Source of the DNA: Scedosporium boydii
Taxonomy: Eukaryota; Ascomycota; Sordariomycetes; Microascales; Microascaceae
Assembly: GCA_002221725.1 (NCBI GenBank)
Contig: NJFT01000168.1
Location: forward strand, 26,740-90,739
Direction: 5' to 3'
Length of the DNA stretch: 64,000 nt
The position numbers and the translations under genes are program-made. The notes below the pieces were generated by a model. The model saw only the letters and a list, made by a program, of their open reading frames with translations. It did not search any database and was not told the origin of the DNA. Shown piece by piece: positions 23,554 through 33,766 of this stretch. Position 1 is the first letter of the stretch. The number at the start of each line of letters is the position of its first letter.

Positions 23554-25152
23554 ATGAGCCGCAAACTCCCATTCACCATGCGGCCGCAAGCCGTCGCCGC
23601 CATTGCAATCTCCCTCCTGGCCACCCTCGTGCCAAGCTTCGTCACCGACCTCGTGAACCCCGAACGCCGCCGCCGCCCCCCGAAACTCCACCCGACCTCC
23701 TACCTCGACGGCCTCCGAGGCCTCGCCGCCTTCGCCGTCTTCGCCTTCCACTACACCGACTACAACCACAAGACCTTCCTCCCGCACTACGGTTCGAACC
23801 CGGAGGCCACGGGATCGTCGATCCTGCAGCTGCCTTTTATCCGGATTATATACTCCGGCACGCCCATGGTGCACGTCTTCTTCGTCATCTCAGGTTTTGC
23901 GCTGGCGTGCCGACCGCTACAATGTCTCTATGACCAATCGTCGACCTCGACTCGTCCCTCGTCCGCAGGCGTAGCCAAGGCCCATGCCGTGCTCGCGTCG
24001 TCAGCCCTCCGAAGGCCCATACGGCTGTTCGTGCCTCCGCTCGCGGTCACTTTCCTCACCGCGATGATCATCCAGCTCGACTACCTCCACGGCTACATGA
24101 AACCCAAAGAATCCCTCTTCAAGGCCATCTACGAATGGGCCACCGACGCCTTCTACAACATCACCTGGCCCTGGACCTGGGAAGCCGGCTCCATCAAATC
24201 CCGCTATAACCCCCACCTGTGGACCATCCCCATCGAGTTCACCCACTCCATGCTCCTTTTCCTGGTCGTGTTCGCCCTTGCGCCCCTCCGAACCGCTCGC
24301 GTGCGCCACTTCGCCCTCGTCTGCATCATGGTCTACTCGATCCTTTCCGCACGCTGGGCCGCTTTCGAATTCATGGGCGGTGCACTCCTCGCCGATATGT
24401 ACTGCGCGAAGCAGCACCGAAACAACGACGCCGCCACTCACGACCAACTGACTCTACTTCCCATGCCGATTACTAGCACCTCCCACGAATCCACCTGCGC
24501 CACCGCTGCGGCCGCCTTCCTCGATTCGAAAATGATAGCCAGAGTCCCCGTCGCCAAGATCCTCCACATCGCCAAAAACACAACGCGTGTCGCCGTGCTC
24601 ATCGCCTCGGCCTTCATCATCTCCTGGCCCCCGCGCCGCGGAGACATGACACCCACCTACATCTGGCTAGAAACCCTCGTCCCCGCCTCCTTCATCAAAG
24701 AGAACAAACCCGAGCTCGCCTCCTCCTTCTGGCTCTCCATGGCCGCCTTCGGCACCGTCTGGGCCAGCGGCCGCATCCGCTGGTTCAAGCGCATGCTCAA
24801 TGCTCCCCTGCCGCAGTACGCCGGGCGCATCAGCTTCTGCTTCTACATCATGCAGCATACCATCCTGAACCTGCTGCAACACCCCGTGCTGGGGTCGACT
24901 GCGAAGCCTGCTAGCGGCGATAAGCCCGGCGAGCCGGCGTGGGGTGTGAGGGGGACGTTTGGGAATGATACGCCCGTTGAGAGGACGATTACTTGGACCG
25001 TGGGGTTGGTGATTTTGGGGTCCGTGGTGGTTGTCATGGCGGATTTGTTTACCAGGGTGCTGGATGCGCCGGCTGTGAGGTTAGCGAGGACGTTGGAGGG
25101 GGTTGTGTGTCGGAAGGATGAGCCTAGGAACGGGGCAATGCAGGAAAAATAG
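23554..25152 (+). CDS. Membrane acyltransferase-3 family protein (OafA/YrhL-like)
   Basis: A single exon of 532 residues; an alternative start is the second Met at 23578. A hydrophobic segment near the N-terminus (residues 13-30) precedes the family signature YLDGLRGLAAFAVFAFHY (residues 50-67), with the conserved Arg55 and His66. Further membrane segments follow: IRIIYSGTPMVHVFFVISGF, the region after residue 145, MLLFLVVFALAPL and ITWTVGLVILGSVVVVMADL. The family moves acyl groups onto sugars, lipids or small molecules across membranes; the acceptor cannot be told here. The gene converges on the reductase gene with 148 bp between stop codons. It may belong to the metabolic group at 23.5-33 kb, but this rests only on position. 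Confidence 0.88.
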   Translation: MSRKLPFTMRPQAVAAIAISLLATLVPSFVTDLVNPERRRRPPKLHPTSYLDGLRGLAAFAVFAFHYTDYNHKTFLPHYGSNPEATGSSILQLPFIRIIYSGTPMVHVFFVISGFALACRPLQCLYDQSSTSTRPSSAGVAKAHAVLASSALRRPIRLFVPPLAVTFLTAMIIQLDYLHGYMKPKESLFKAIYEWATDAFYNITWPWTWEAGSIKSRYNPHLWTIPIEFTHSMLLFLVVFALAPLRTARVRHFALVCIMVYSILSARWAAFEFMGGALLADMYCAKQHRNNDAATHDQLTLLPMPITSTSHESTCATAAAAFLDSKMIARVPVAKILHIAKNTTRVAVLIASAFIISWPPRRGDMTPTYIWLETLVPASFIKENKPELASSFWLSMAAFGTVWASGRIRWFKRMLNAPLPQYAGRISFCFYIMQHTILNLLQHPVLGSTAKPASGDKPGEPAWGVRGTFGNDTPVERTITWTVGLVILGSVVVVMADLFTRVLDAPAVRLARTLEGVVCRKDEPRNGAMQEK

Positions 25153-25300
25153 ACCCGGAAATTGCATCTTTATTTTATTGTTTATTCTATTTGAATTTTC
25201 CCATTCGTAATGTTAACAAGAGCTTGGTCGCCGTACCAAACTTCAGCTGAGCTATCTCACCATACACACAACCAGCCTTCGAGGCTAAAAGCCATTTCAA

Positions 25301-26671
25301 CTACAAGACTCTCTCGATGATTTCGTGCCGGGGAGTTCCCACGCGCTCCAGAGCCCCGTAAAACCTCTCCGGATCAGCCCAGTCCTCGGGGGCATACACG
25401 CCACTCCGCTTAAGCCCATCCTCCATCGCTAACACCATAAACGCCGCACACGACGTCCCCGTCGCTGTACCCATCGACGTGTAAAGGTACGAGTCCTCCC
25501 CAGCCTTGGGCGATCGCTTGGTGATAGACGCCGGAACACCATTTCGCGTACCAACCGCGCGAACGAGCATGCCGCCCCCCGAGGCCTTGAGGTCACCTCG
25601 TGCCGCGTTAACGAGGAAACTCAACACCTGGCCAATCGTGCACTCTCCGGACCAGATCTGCTCCAGCATTCCCCACAAGGCGTACCGCCAGGGCGTGAGC
25701 TTGTGATTCGCGTTTGCGAGGAGTTGAAACAGCTCCTTGATGGTGATATCCCCACCGCGGAACTGCGCGGTCAGCCCACCGAAGAGCCGCGTCCACCCCG
25801 CGGCGGAAGTCTCGTCGTTGAGCACATTGACCAGGAAGTCTATCGCTTCGCTCATGCTCAGGGCGTTCCGTCTCACGGCGCAGCCGATGCCGCGAGCGAT
25901 GCCGTTGTAGGGCACGGGCGATAGGCTACCCATGCATCGAATGCGAGAAGCATTGGGGAATAGGCGGGGAAGGGTGACTGGCTCCGGGTGGGCCGTCTCG
26001 TGGAGCAGCATCTCGCCCTCGCCGCTGATCATGGGGGCGTACATCGTCTCGACCCAGGACTCGTGCATGGTCGGCCTGCCGTTCGCCCAGGTGAGGCACG
26101 GGCCGGCGGCGATATGTAGCAAGTGTTCGAGGACGGCTTTGCCGGTTGTGTCGCCGCCCTCGGTGACGCTCCAGCAGAGGTCGATCGAGTCCACCTTGTC
26201 CAGCTCCTGGGTCACGTCCATCGCCATGACGTTTGACAGACCTGGAGAGGCGCCGCAGCCGATATAGCAAGGCACACCTTCTGCCTTTGCCTTTTCGTGC
26301 AGGGCGAGAGCGGCCTGGGTACTCTCCACGTCGTCGTCAAAGTCGAGATACGGCACTTTGACCTCGAGGCATGCGGTGAGGACAGGCTCCGACGTGCGCA
26401 TATAGGGCCCTGCTCCGAGAACAACTAGCGCGGCGTCCTTGATCCGATCAAGGAGGGCGGGCCGATCGAAGAGATCTAGCTTTGCTGTCGTGATGCGCGA
26501 AGCTGGGACATTGAGCCTGGAGGCGACAGTCTCCAGAACGGCGGTGTTGATGTCGGTTAGGATTAGCGGTGCGTCGCTTGCCTTTGCGAACCGCTCGACG
26601 GCCAGGCGGCACATCTCACCTGCCGCACCGATAAAGACGACGGGCTTTGGGGGGATAGAGGTGGTGGTCAT
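25301..26671 (-). CDS. Saccharopine-dehydrogenase-like NAD(P)-binding reductase
   Basis: A single exon of 456 residues from the ATG at 26671 (MTTTSIPPKP). An in-frame upstream extension to 26734 exists but starts with less typical sequence. A Rossmann motif (VVFIGAAGEMCRLAVERF, residues 11-28) is followed by ILTDIN, the acidic end of the second strand, and VVLGAGPYMRTSEPVL. This is the saccharopine dehydrogenase N-terminal fold. GCGASPGLSNVMA and the C-terminal half fit the broader fungal group of such oxidoreductases rather than true lysine-pathway saccharopine dehydrogenase. The substrate is unknown. Neighbours are an acyltransferase, an MFS transporter and a Zn2Cys6 regulator, which suggests a small pathway. 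A TATA element lies 118 bp upstream, and GC-rich palindromic motifs lie farther up. Confidence 0.85.
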   Translation of the reverse strand: MTTTSIPPKPVVFIGAAGEMCRLAVERFAKASDAPLILTDINTAVLETVASRLNVPASRITTAKLDLFDRPALLDRIKDAALVVLGAGPYMRTSEPVLTACLEVKVPYLDFDDDVESTQAALALHEKAKAEGVPCYIGCGASPGLSNVMAMDVTQELDKVDSIDLCWSVTEGGDTTGKAVLEHLLHIAAGPCLTWANGRPTMHESWVETMYAPMISGEGEMLLHETAHPEPVTLPRLFPNASRIRCMGSLSPVPYNGIARGIGCAVRRNALSMSEAIDFLVNVLNDETSAAGWTRLFGGLTAQFRGGDITIKELFQLLANANHKLTPWRYALWGMLEQIWSGECTIGQVLSFLVNAARGDLKASGGGMLVRAVGTRNGVPASITKRSPKAGEDSYLYTSMGTATGTSCAAFMVLAMEDGLKRSGVYAPEDWADPERFYGALERVGTPRHEIIERVL

Positions 26672-26788
26672 TTTGGCGAGGTATGAAGGATATGCAGAGG
26701 GGGTAGAAGCGTCCCGGTTAGGAAAAGATCTCACTGGAAGCTAAGGATAACAAGACAAAGCAGGAACAAACTAGTGCATGGAAAGGTG

Positions 26789-26796
26789 CATATATA
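26789..26796 (-). promoter_or_regulatory. TATA element of the saccharopine-dehydrogenase-like gene
   Basis: The minus strand reads TATATATG, 118 bp upstream of the start codon at 26671. Confidence 0.45.
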
Positions 26797-26912
26797 GATA
26801 GATACCGTAACCCCCCGCAGTCCCGCCAAGCTGTTTTTGCGTGTCTTTGCCGAGGCGACTACGTGTGCACAGTCGTATCAGTAAACTTGGGAGGTAGGGG
26901 CCAAGAGAGAGA

Positions 26913-26924
26913 CCGCGGATCCGG
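26913..26924. promoter_or_regulatory. Candidate operator CCGCGGATCCGG upstream of the reductase
   Basis: It lies about 240 bp upstream of the reductase start. The core CGCGGATCCG is shared with the palindrome between the transporter and regulator genes. Zn2Cys6 proteins typically bind CGG/CCG inverted repeats. Function is inferred. Confidence 0.35.
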
Positions 26925-28676
26925 GGACAGTTTGGGCCAGTGGGTGCCACCGGGAGAGTAGCGGGGCATCCGGATCCGGATCCGAGGATACCACTCCCTC
27001 AGAGGAGGGGGTTTGACAAGCTTGATAAACATTTCTTGGTTTCATTGGTTCATGGAACTATTGCCTGCCTCTAGGCAGCTCTGTTGGAGGGCAAGCATTC
27101 CTACGATTGTGCGTTATGTTGTGCGTTCTGCATCGTTGATCATTCTTGGAGTTGGGTCGCGTAAGCCAAGCCTCGATCTACCTTTAGTTTACTTCATCTG
27201 TCTTGAATGTCCACTATCCACTCACGTGAGACTTGGTTTGCGCCCACATTAAGAGTTGGACGAAACTCGTTAGTGTGGACCATTCGGTAGTGCCGCCATT
27301 GTTAGAACCGGAGATGGTTTCCGCGGCAGTGGTGGCGCCGACGAGCTGATCTGCATGAGGTGAGTAAAAGTGACCTGATCTTTTCTGCTGCATAGAATCG
27401 TGATCCACCAGTTCGCAAAAATACCTTGTCGATAGATAGGGTTCTAAACTTGAAGAAAAAAGCTTGATAAAAGCCGTTGAGGATCTCTATCTATCGTGTT
27501 AGGTTTAATTTTCACCACCAGCTTATCGAGTTGCCTCCTAGACGGGGTATTTTGGTTGGTCACAACGCCATGATTGTTGGAGATATGCCTAGACTCCAGA
27601 ATCCAGATATCACTGCTTTCCCAGATCCGCGGATCCGGCTCCTGCATTCGCTCATCCGCTGCTTTGGTAACGTTAGCGGCTCGATAACAGGTAAATAACA
27701 TAAGAAATACTAGAAATCCCCGTTACCCCATGGGGAATCATTAACGCAAAAAGGAAAATGCCCCTAGCTTCTCCATGTGGTGTGCATTAGGCAGCTTGCT
27801 GAGGGCTACTATCGTGACCTTTGAGATAGCAGACCCTGGTTTGGGGGATATCTAGGGTGGCACAGAGCTGTAGGCAGCCAGAGCAGAGCCGAGGTCCGGG
27901 CGTCGCCGTATCTGTTTATCGTCTTTAATGCGGCTTCCGACACTAGATTTGGTGTTGAGGCCACAACGCGTACCTCCTACACCTTGATCTTCGATGGCGT
28001 TCCTATCACTCCGGGCAGGGCGGCCCTCTTTCGCCACGCACCATATCTAACCAACCCACATTGTCCTGCGGCAGAATCCAGGTCTTATCAAGCGGCTGAC
28101 TGAAAATGGTCTCATGTCCGGCCGATTTCGTGGGAAGTCTCTAATCTACAATAGCTCGGGTCGGGATTGTGCCCCTACAGCTAGCGTTCAGAGTTGGTAT
28201 CAGAAGTACCTGCCCGGACGAGCGTTCTAATGTTGCTGCTCTTTCCTCTTCAACAATCGTAGCACATCACACAGACCCCGTTCACTAAGAATTACTCCTT
28301 CGTATGCCCCATGTACACCGAGCCAAGGCGTGTGATCCGTATGGGACCGTTAGTCTGCTTTCTATTACGACATATCATGAAGGGTTCCAACATCCAAAGG
28401 GGCTATGTAGATTTGCATAATTACCTCTGAACGGGGCATCTTCAAGAACTTATTCTCTACAAGTTCATTCGGAAGCGTTCATCATAGTAACCTCACATGA
28501 TCATCCAGTTTCTAGCGCATCGTAGGGACTGTAGCCTTCTTAAGGATATATAAGCGCTATAATACATGTCCTGCTTCAATTGATCTCTAAGATCCTCTAA
28601 CGGTTAGCTCATGGAGTGTCCGCCCAGCGCGCTCGCGCTACAAGTCAGAAACCCCCGTTTCTCAATGATGGTGACA

Positions 28677-30220
28677 TCACACCCATCGCTCCCTCGAAAC
28701 GGAAAGCCGAGTAACTAGAAACAAGACGGCCGTAATAGCCAGAGCGACGCCAGTATAGAGTTGCATCCACAAATAATTGGTTCCTCCGCCTCTCATGAGC
28801 AACTTGCCGGCAATTGGTCCCACCCCGAGAACTGCAAAGGCGTTGATGGTAATACAAGTTCCTGTAGGGAAATCAAAAAGATCAGCATACCGAGGTTTCT
28901 TCAGATTCTTGAAAATACTAATGGTAGTGATAGGAATAACTCACCTGTCCACGCGCCAAGAACTTCTGGAGAAGGCGCCAATCGGGATAGACAGGGTGAA
29001 AACAGCGCCTGCAGTGCGCCTGACAGGAGGCCGTAAGCTAAAGCCCACACGATGATTCCCGCGATGCTCGTCGCACTAATCCATGTGAACGCAGTCACGG
29101 CGCAAACGACGCAGGTCAAGGAGAGGGCGTTGAAAAAACCGAAGCCGGAGTCTGCGATGAAGCCCACCACATAACATCCAAAGAAGGCTCCCGCATTTAT
29201 GATTGAAGCGTTGTAGAATGAGAGCGATGGGGACATCCCCATCTCCATGGCGTATGGTGTAATGAAAAACTATGGAGGGCGAGGCGAGAGTCAGCCTTGT
29301 AAGAAGATAGACGGTTGATATCATTGGTATGGGATCCTACTGACCCATGGAACGTAGATGCCCAGATTCATGATTACGAGGCCGACGGTAAAGAGAACCG
29401 TGCGCTTGTCGGTGAAGTATCTCTTCAAGTGGAGGGATTCGCGCGCAGTGCTTCGAGGGAATCGGGGCTGGATCAGGAGAGTGGCGGCAATCATGAGGCC
29501 GAGCTGCATGAAGGCGATGATGCGGAGGGTCCAGCCGATGGAAATGCCCTTTTCGTTGAGGAGCTTGTTACCCACGATTGGCCAAATGACGCCTAGACGT
29601 GGGAAAGTAGAACACGCAAGTTAGCTTTTGGCGCCTTTGGGGATTGTACCATTGAAGTCCATGACGATTTGATTATACGCACCTCCCACATTCTGGCCCG
29701 ACATCACCATTCCGACAACCAATCCGCGACGCTTCATGAACCATTGTGACTGAACTGCGAGGGCTGGCGTAAAGGCTAGACCCATGCCAAAGGACAGACA
29801 AAGCCCCTGTGACAGCAGGACTTGGTAGAACTCGTTGGCCAGAGAGGACATCATGTTGCCAAACACCATGAAGAACGTGCCAACCGCCATGGGCAGTGTT
29901 GGTCCGTACCTGTCCGACAGCCGGCCAGACCACATACCAAAAAAGAAGCAGCCCCAGCCCTGGATGCTGCCGATCCAGCCAATGTTGGAGTGACTCTGTT
30001 CAGGGAACCCCGTGGTGGCGTAGTAACTCTGGAAGATGGAGCCCGCGTTGAGGAAGCCGATGGTCGCGATGAAGGAGATGAATCCGCCCAGAGCCGTGAG
30101 CCAGGCGCGGATCCCTCCATCGGGATAGTAGTGTTCGATCTCATCATGGGTTGGTTGGTCTTCCTTGACAGAGTCGACGGGAGTCCCCTTGACTTCGGCC
30201 TTTTCGCTGTCGATGGACAT
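28677..30220 (-). CDS. MFS transporter, monocarboxylate-transporter type
   Basis: Four exons, 30220-29683, 29592-29345, 29269-28945 and 28861-28677, with all phases closing, give 431 residues. A cytosolic N-terminus with YYPDGGIRAWLTALGGF is the classic opening of fungal MCT-like (MCH) proteins. GRLSDRYGP is the loop 2-3 MFS motif. About twelve membrane segments follow, including FFFGMWSG, GLCLSFGMGLAFTPALAVQS, FTVGLVIMNLGIYVPW and IAGIIVWALAYGLLSGALQA. The length is normal, so it appears intact. MCT-type proteins move carboxylates or other small metabolites across the plasma membrane; the substrate is unknown. It is divergent from the Zn2Cys6 regulator, with 459 bp between start codons, a layout common for locally controlled transporters. 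Confidence 0.9.
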
Positions 30221-30334
30221 GGTGGGAATCAGAGTGAAAGAAGAAACAGGACGGATGAGCCTGGTGTCAATGGAAAAAAGATGAACAAGCGGTCCGTTAG
30301 TTCTCGTGTCATTTTCGTCTGGTCGTTGACGATA

Positions 30335-30342
30335 GTTTTATA
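30335..30342 (-). promoter_or_regulatory. TATA box of the MFS transporter gene
   Basis: The minus strand reads TATAAAAC, 115 bp upstream of the transporter start at 30220. Confidence 0.5.
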
Positions 30343-30531
30343 AGACTCGAGATACTCTCCCGTCCCCATCCTATCTTTCGCCCCAAAAACCCACAGATAG
30401 GGGCGACGAATCCCAATTAGCGGGGACAATCCTGGGGTAGACCACCCCACATGATAGTTTCCAAGAGTGGTTTGAAGGTTAATGTTCTGATCCCAGCTAG
30501 AAGGCCGAATCGAGATTAGCTCGAAGGCCTT

Positions 30532-30551
30532 GAGCCGCGGATCCGCGGCTC
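30532..30551. promoter_or_regulatory. Perfect 20-bp palindrome, candidate Zn2Cys6 operator
   Basis: The half-site GAGCCGCGGA is followed by its exact reverse complement. It lies between the divergent transporter and regulator genes, 312 bp upstream of the transporter start and 128 bp before the regulator start. It contains CGG and CCG triplets in inverted order, as Zn2Cys6 dimers prefer. Binding is inferred. Confidence 0.5.
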
Positions 30552-30679
30552 CCACCACCAGTCACCGAATTATGATGGTCTGCTACTTTAGTCCCAGCTC
30601 ATCACCGTCTTTTGCCCCCAACGCCGATGCTACCCCCTCTACTGTCTTATCCAGTTTCCCCCTCATCACAACAGCAAAG

Positions 30680-33145
30680 ATGGCGTTCCGATCCGTTGGT
30701 GACTACTCGCATGAATTCGACGCATTATACAACGAGGACGATGATTGTTCGGTGCTGGCAGGCCAGCTCCCTCTCGCTCCGCCCATTGGCCACTATGCAT
30801 TCAGCGCTGCAGCAGCGCCCAGCGGCTCCGAGATAAGGCTCGTGTCCAGCTATTCCGGCTACATCACCCCATTCACCAACCACGAAGCCGCGGATTGGGC
30901 AGAGCCGTTCGGATCAGCTCCACCACCGCGACCGACCAGCCCCAAGGTTCTCGAAAATGCCTGGACCACTGGTGGAGACGGCGGCGAATTTCGGAGATCA
31001 GGTCTTCAGGTTCTCGAGCAAGATGCTGGTGCAGCAGCAACCCCGCCTAATCGCCCCGCGCCCCGGACCCTGAAGCGTCCGCGGAAGCAGAACCACTCTT
31101 GTGACCCCTGTCGTGCAGGGAAGAGGGCCTGTGACCTGCCGCCTAAGATGGTGATTCAGGATAACAGACCGCTGGCGACACCATGCTCTATGTGCAGGAT
31201 GCGCGGTACGGAATGCACTGTTACGTGGTTGGCGAGCAGACAACAGAATTCGCGTCCTAATCCGAAACGAGCCAGTCCGGGACCTTCCTCACCATCAAGT
31301 GTAAAATCCTCGACTAGGAGGCGATCAGTGACGGGGAAAATCACAGCGATTGAGGCTTCTATCCTTGATGCAGCCAGCCCAGTCTCCAGTACGTCAGAGC
31401 AGGTCTTAGTCCGACAAGTGGTACTGCGAGAAACCTGTTCCCAACGCCTGTATCTGTACATCGACATGGTCGATTCGCCGCTAGTCAAGTCGCTGTCTCA
31501 AGATTGCATCCCACCATGCTATTCGTCCGGCATGAAGGCTCTCTCAGATTTGGGAAGTAACCGAAAGTTGGCGCCATTGCTAGACCACGTCCTTTTAGGG
31601 GTCAGTGACTGCTGGCAGATTCATATGACCTCATGGTCCTCACCATCGCCGTCACCAACGCCACATCTCTTCCTCGCGGTGAGCCTCCTGGATGCGTTTT
31701 TGCAGCAGTCTGGATTCACACCTAGCTCTGCATCATCCCGCGATACGGCCCTGCATGGGACATGCAAGTGGGTCGCGATCGCGACAGCTTCTCAACTCGC
31801 AGTCCAAAATCAAGACCGAGTAGGTACTGGTTCAGAATGTTCCCAGGCTTGGGACATTGCATTCGAGAGCTGGCAAAAGGCAAAACGCCTGCTCTTCGAA
31901 AACATCGCCGCCACTAAATCATTCCGCATGGCACTTTCATTACTCCTCTTCGGTGCCATTCTACCCCCAACGGGCGGGGACCGAGGCAGCGTATTCAAAG
32001 AAGACACGGCGTACGCCCAACGAGAGGGCCTTCAACGTCTTCAGGGGCTCTGTTCTGAGGCGCGTGCCTACTTGCAGAGCCGCAGCGATGCACTACGCGA
32101 TCCGGGGCCCCCCCAAGGCGGAAGTCCTCGCCCAGTTAAAACACTACAACCCGACGTACGGGATCTAATATTTGAGGTAATTGGTGGCCTTGAGTGGCTC
32201 GTGACTATGGTTCACTCACCGGCAGTCGTCACTTCCCGGGCAAATATTCCCATCGCCACCTCTGTTCTCTGTTCCAAAGAAGTTGAAGAATCTATCATCG
32301 CCCGGGCTCGAGCCGATTCGCACAGCGTCACCTCGATGTGGGACCGGGGGATCTCTGATAGCATAATGGCTCGTGTTGTCAGCCACGCAGGCTCCATCTC
32401 TGTGCTGATGTGGAGGGCGTTGGCCCTGTTAACCATGGCAATCAAGACATTGGAGACAGATAAAGTCGACTGCGAGGAGTTGCTTCGCCTCTACACAACG
32501 ATGACGACTCTTATCGACATATGGAGGTCGAAATTCGGCCTGATGAATGAGACGACAGCCAAGAGCCTGCAACGATCACGGCCTGACGTACTGCGGAGTG
32601 TCTATTTCTGCTCTATGGATGTCGACCTTGCGATATTATTGTTCTACGACCTTGTCCACCCTCTTGACACCCAACTCCTTCAAGCCCAGGCATCATCACC
32701 CGCAAACGAGCGTTTATGTTCTGCCCTCCAAACAGGAAAAAAGTATCACAAGGAGCAGCGCCTTACAAGTGCGATGCAAATATCTTACGTGGCCTTGGCA
32801 AGTCAAGGTATGTCGAGCCCTGGATTACCAGGAAAAGGCGGTCTCAAGGAAATCATCCAGGATATTGGTGCCCACCCAGTAAGTGTGACGACGTCTCTCC
32901 ATGCAGCTACATTCTTCGGAGCTAACGGACCTGCGTAGTATCTCGCTCTAGGTGTACAAGCACACCAACTAGCCGCCAAAGCACTCGCAGACGAGATCCA
33001 ATATTGTATTCAACAGATGGACATGAAGCGCATCCCGGAGCTGACGGCCGGCCTCGAGAGCTGCATGCAGGGGCTCCAGAGACAACAGAAGACGCTTGTG
33101 ATGTTTCCGGGCATGGCCCTCGATGGTCCAAAACGCGTAGTTTAA
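30680..33145 (+). CDS. Zn(II)2Cys6 fungal transcription factor
   Basis: Two exons, 30680-32878 and 32939-33145, with a 60-nt GTAAGT...GTAG intron in phase 0, give 801 residues. In-frame ATGs at 30572 and 30575 would add 35-36 residues; MAFRSVGDYSHEF at 30680 is preferred as the more typical start. The DNA-binding motif is CDPC (Cys141, Cys144), Cys151, then a 17-residue loop to Cys169, Cys172 and Cys179. A basic stretch (KRPRKQNH) precedes it and a Ser/Arg linker follows. The long C-terminal region is the usual effector half, without an easily named subdomain. The regulator is divergent from an MCT transporter and near a reductase and an acyltransferase, so it probably controls them. A palindrome lies in the shared promoter. 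Confidence 0.9.
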
Positions 33146-33766
33146 ATTCGCTAGGCTCATGACCATAGATCTCCATGTCTCCCTTCTGCGGACAGCGCAT
33201 CTTCTATACTCACCTGGTTGGGGTAGATGTAGGGGAAATTTAATCTACGTCCCCACTTCAATAATAGTATGGGCATGGTCGCCCAACGTTTACTCTCACC
33301 ACTGGCTGGCGAGAACATGGGCATTACTTCTTAATAGGAGTCGGCAGACTCTCATTCTCACCTTGCTCTAAGTAACAGTGCCTTGTCTTCTTCCTGGGTA
33401 CCGAAGAAACAGTGATTTTGGGACCATCTGCCGATCTCCTGCAGTTGTTAATTTTATCGAAACAAGAATCACACTAGAGCAGAAGGGCCCCTTGGGCCAC
33501 TCGGTTTCTGGGAAAGAAGCCAGATATATAGATTGAATTCTACCCTTTAGTCTGATATGAATTTGAAATCTGGATGGTTGAAACTGGCTGCTCGACGCGA
33601 CGGAGGCCACGCTTCTATCACGTGACTTCTTCACAATCCTGCCACTCCTCTCTGTTGCCCGTTGTGCTTTGTGTGGTTTCACGGTCTCGGCCAGGCTTCC
33701 AGAAAAACTATCCGCTGCGTGATTGCATACTGAACGACATCCCCCTTGGCCGCGTGGATTATCAAG
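33146..33766. other. Intergenic, no gene seen
   Basis: Short frames only, with no domain. The downstream boundary is the ATG of the CDC37 pseudogene. Confidence 0.5.

Larger units (their letters stand above)
26672..28676. other. Intergenic with GC-rich CCGCGGATCCGG motifs
   Basis: No gene is recognised. CCGCGGATCCGG lies at 26913-26924, an ATCCGGATCCGGATCC run at about 26968-26983, and ATCCGCGGATCCGG at 27625-27638. These resemble the palindrome at 30532-30551 and may be regulatory. The stretch 27.7-28.6 kb shows nothing supportable. Confidence 0.5.
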
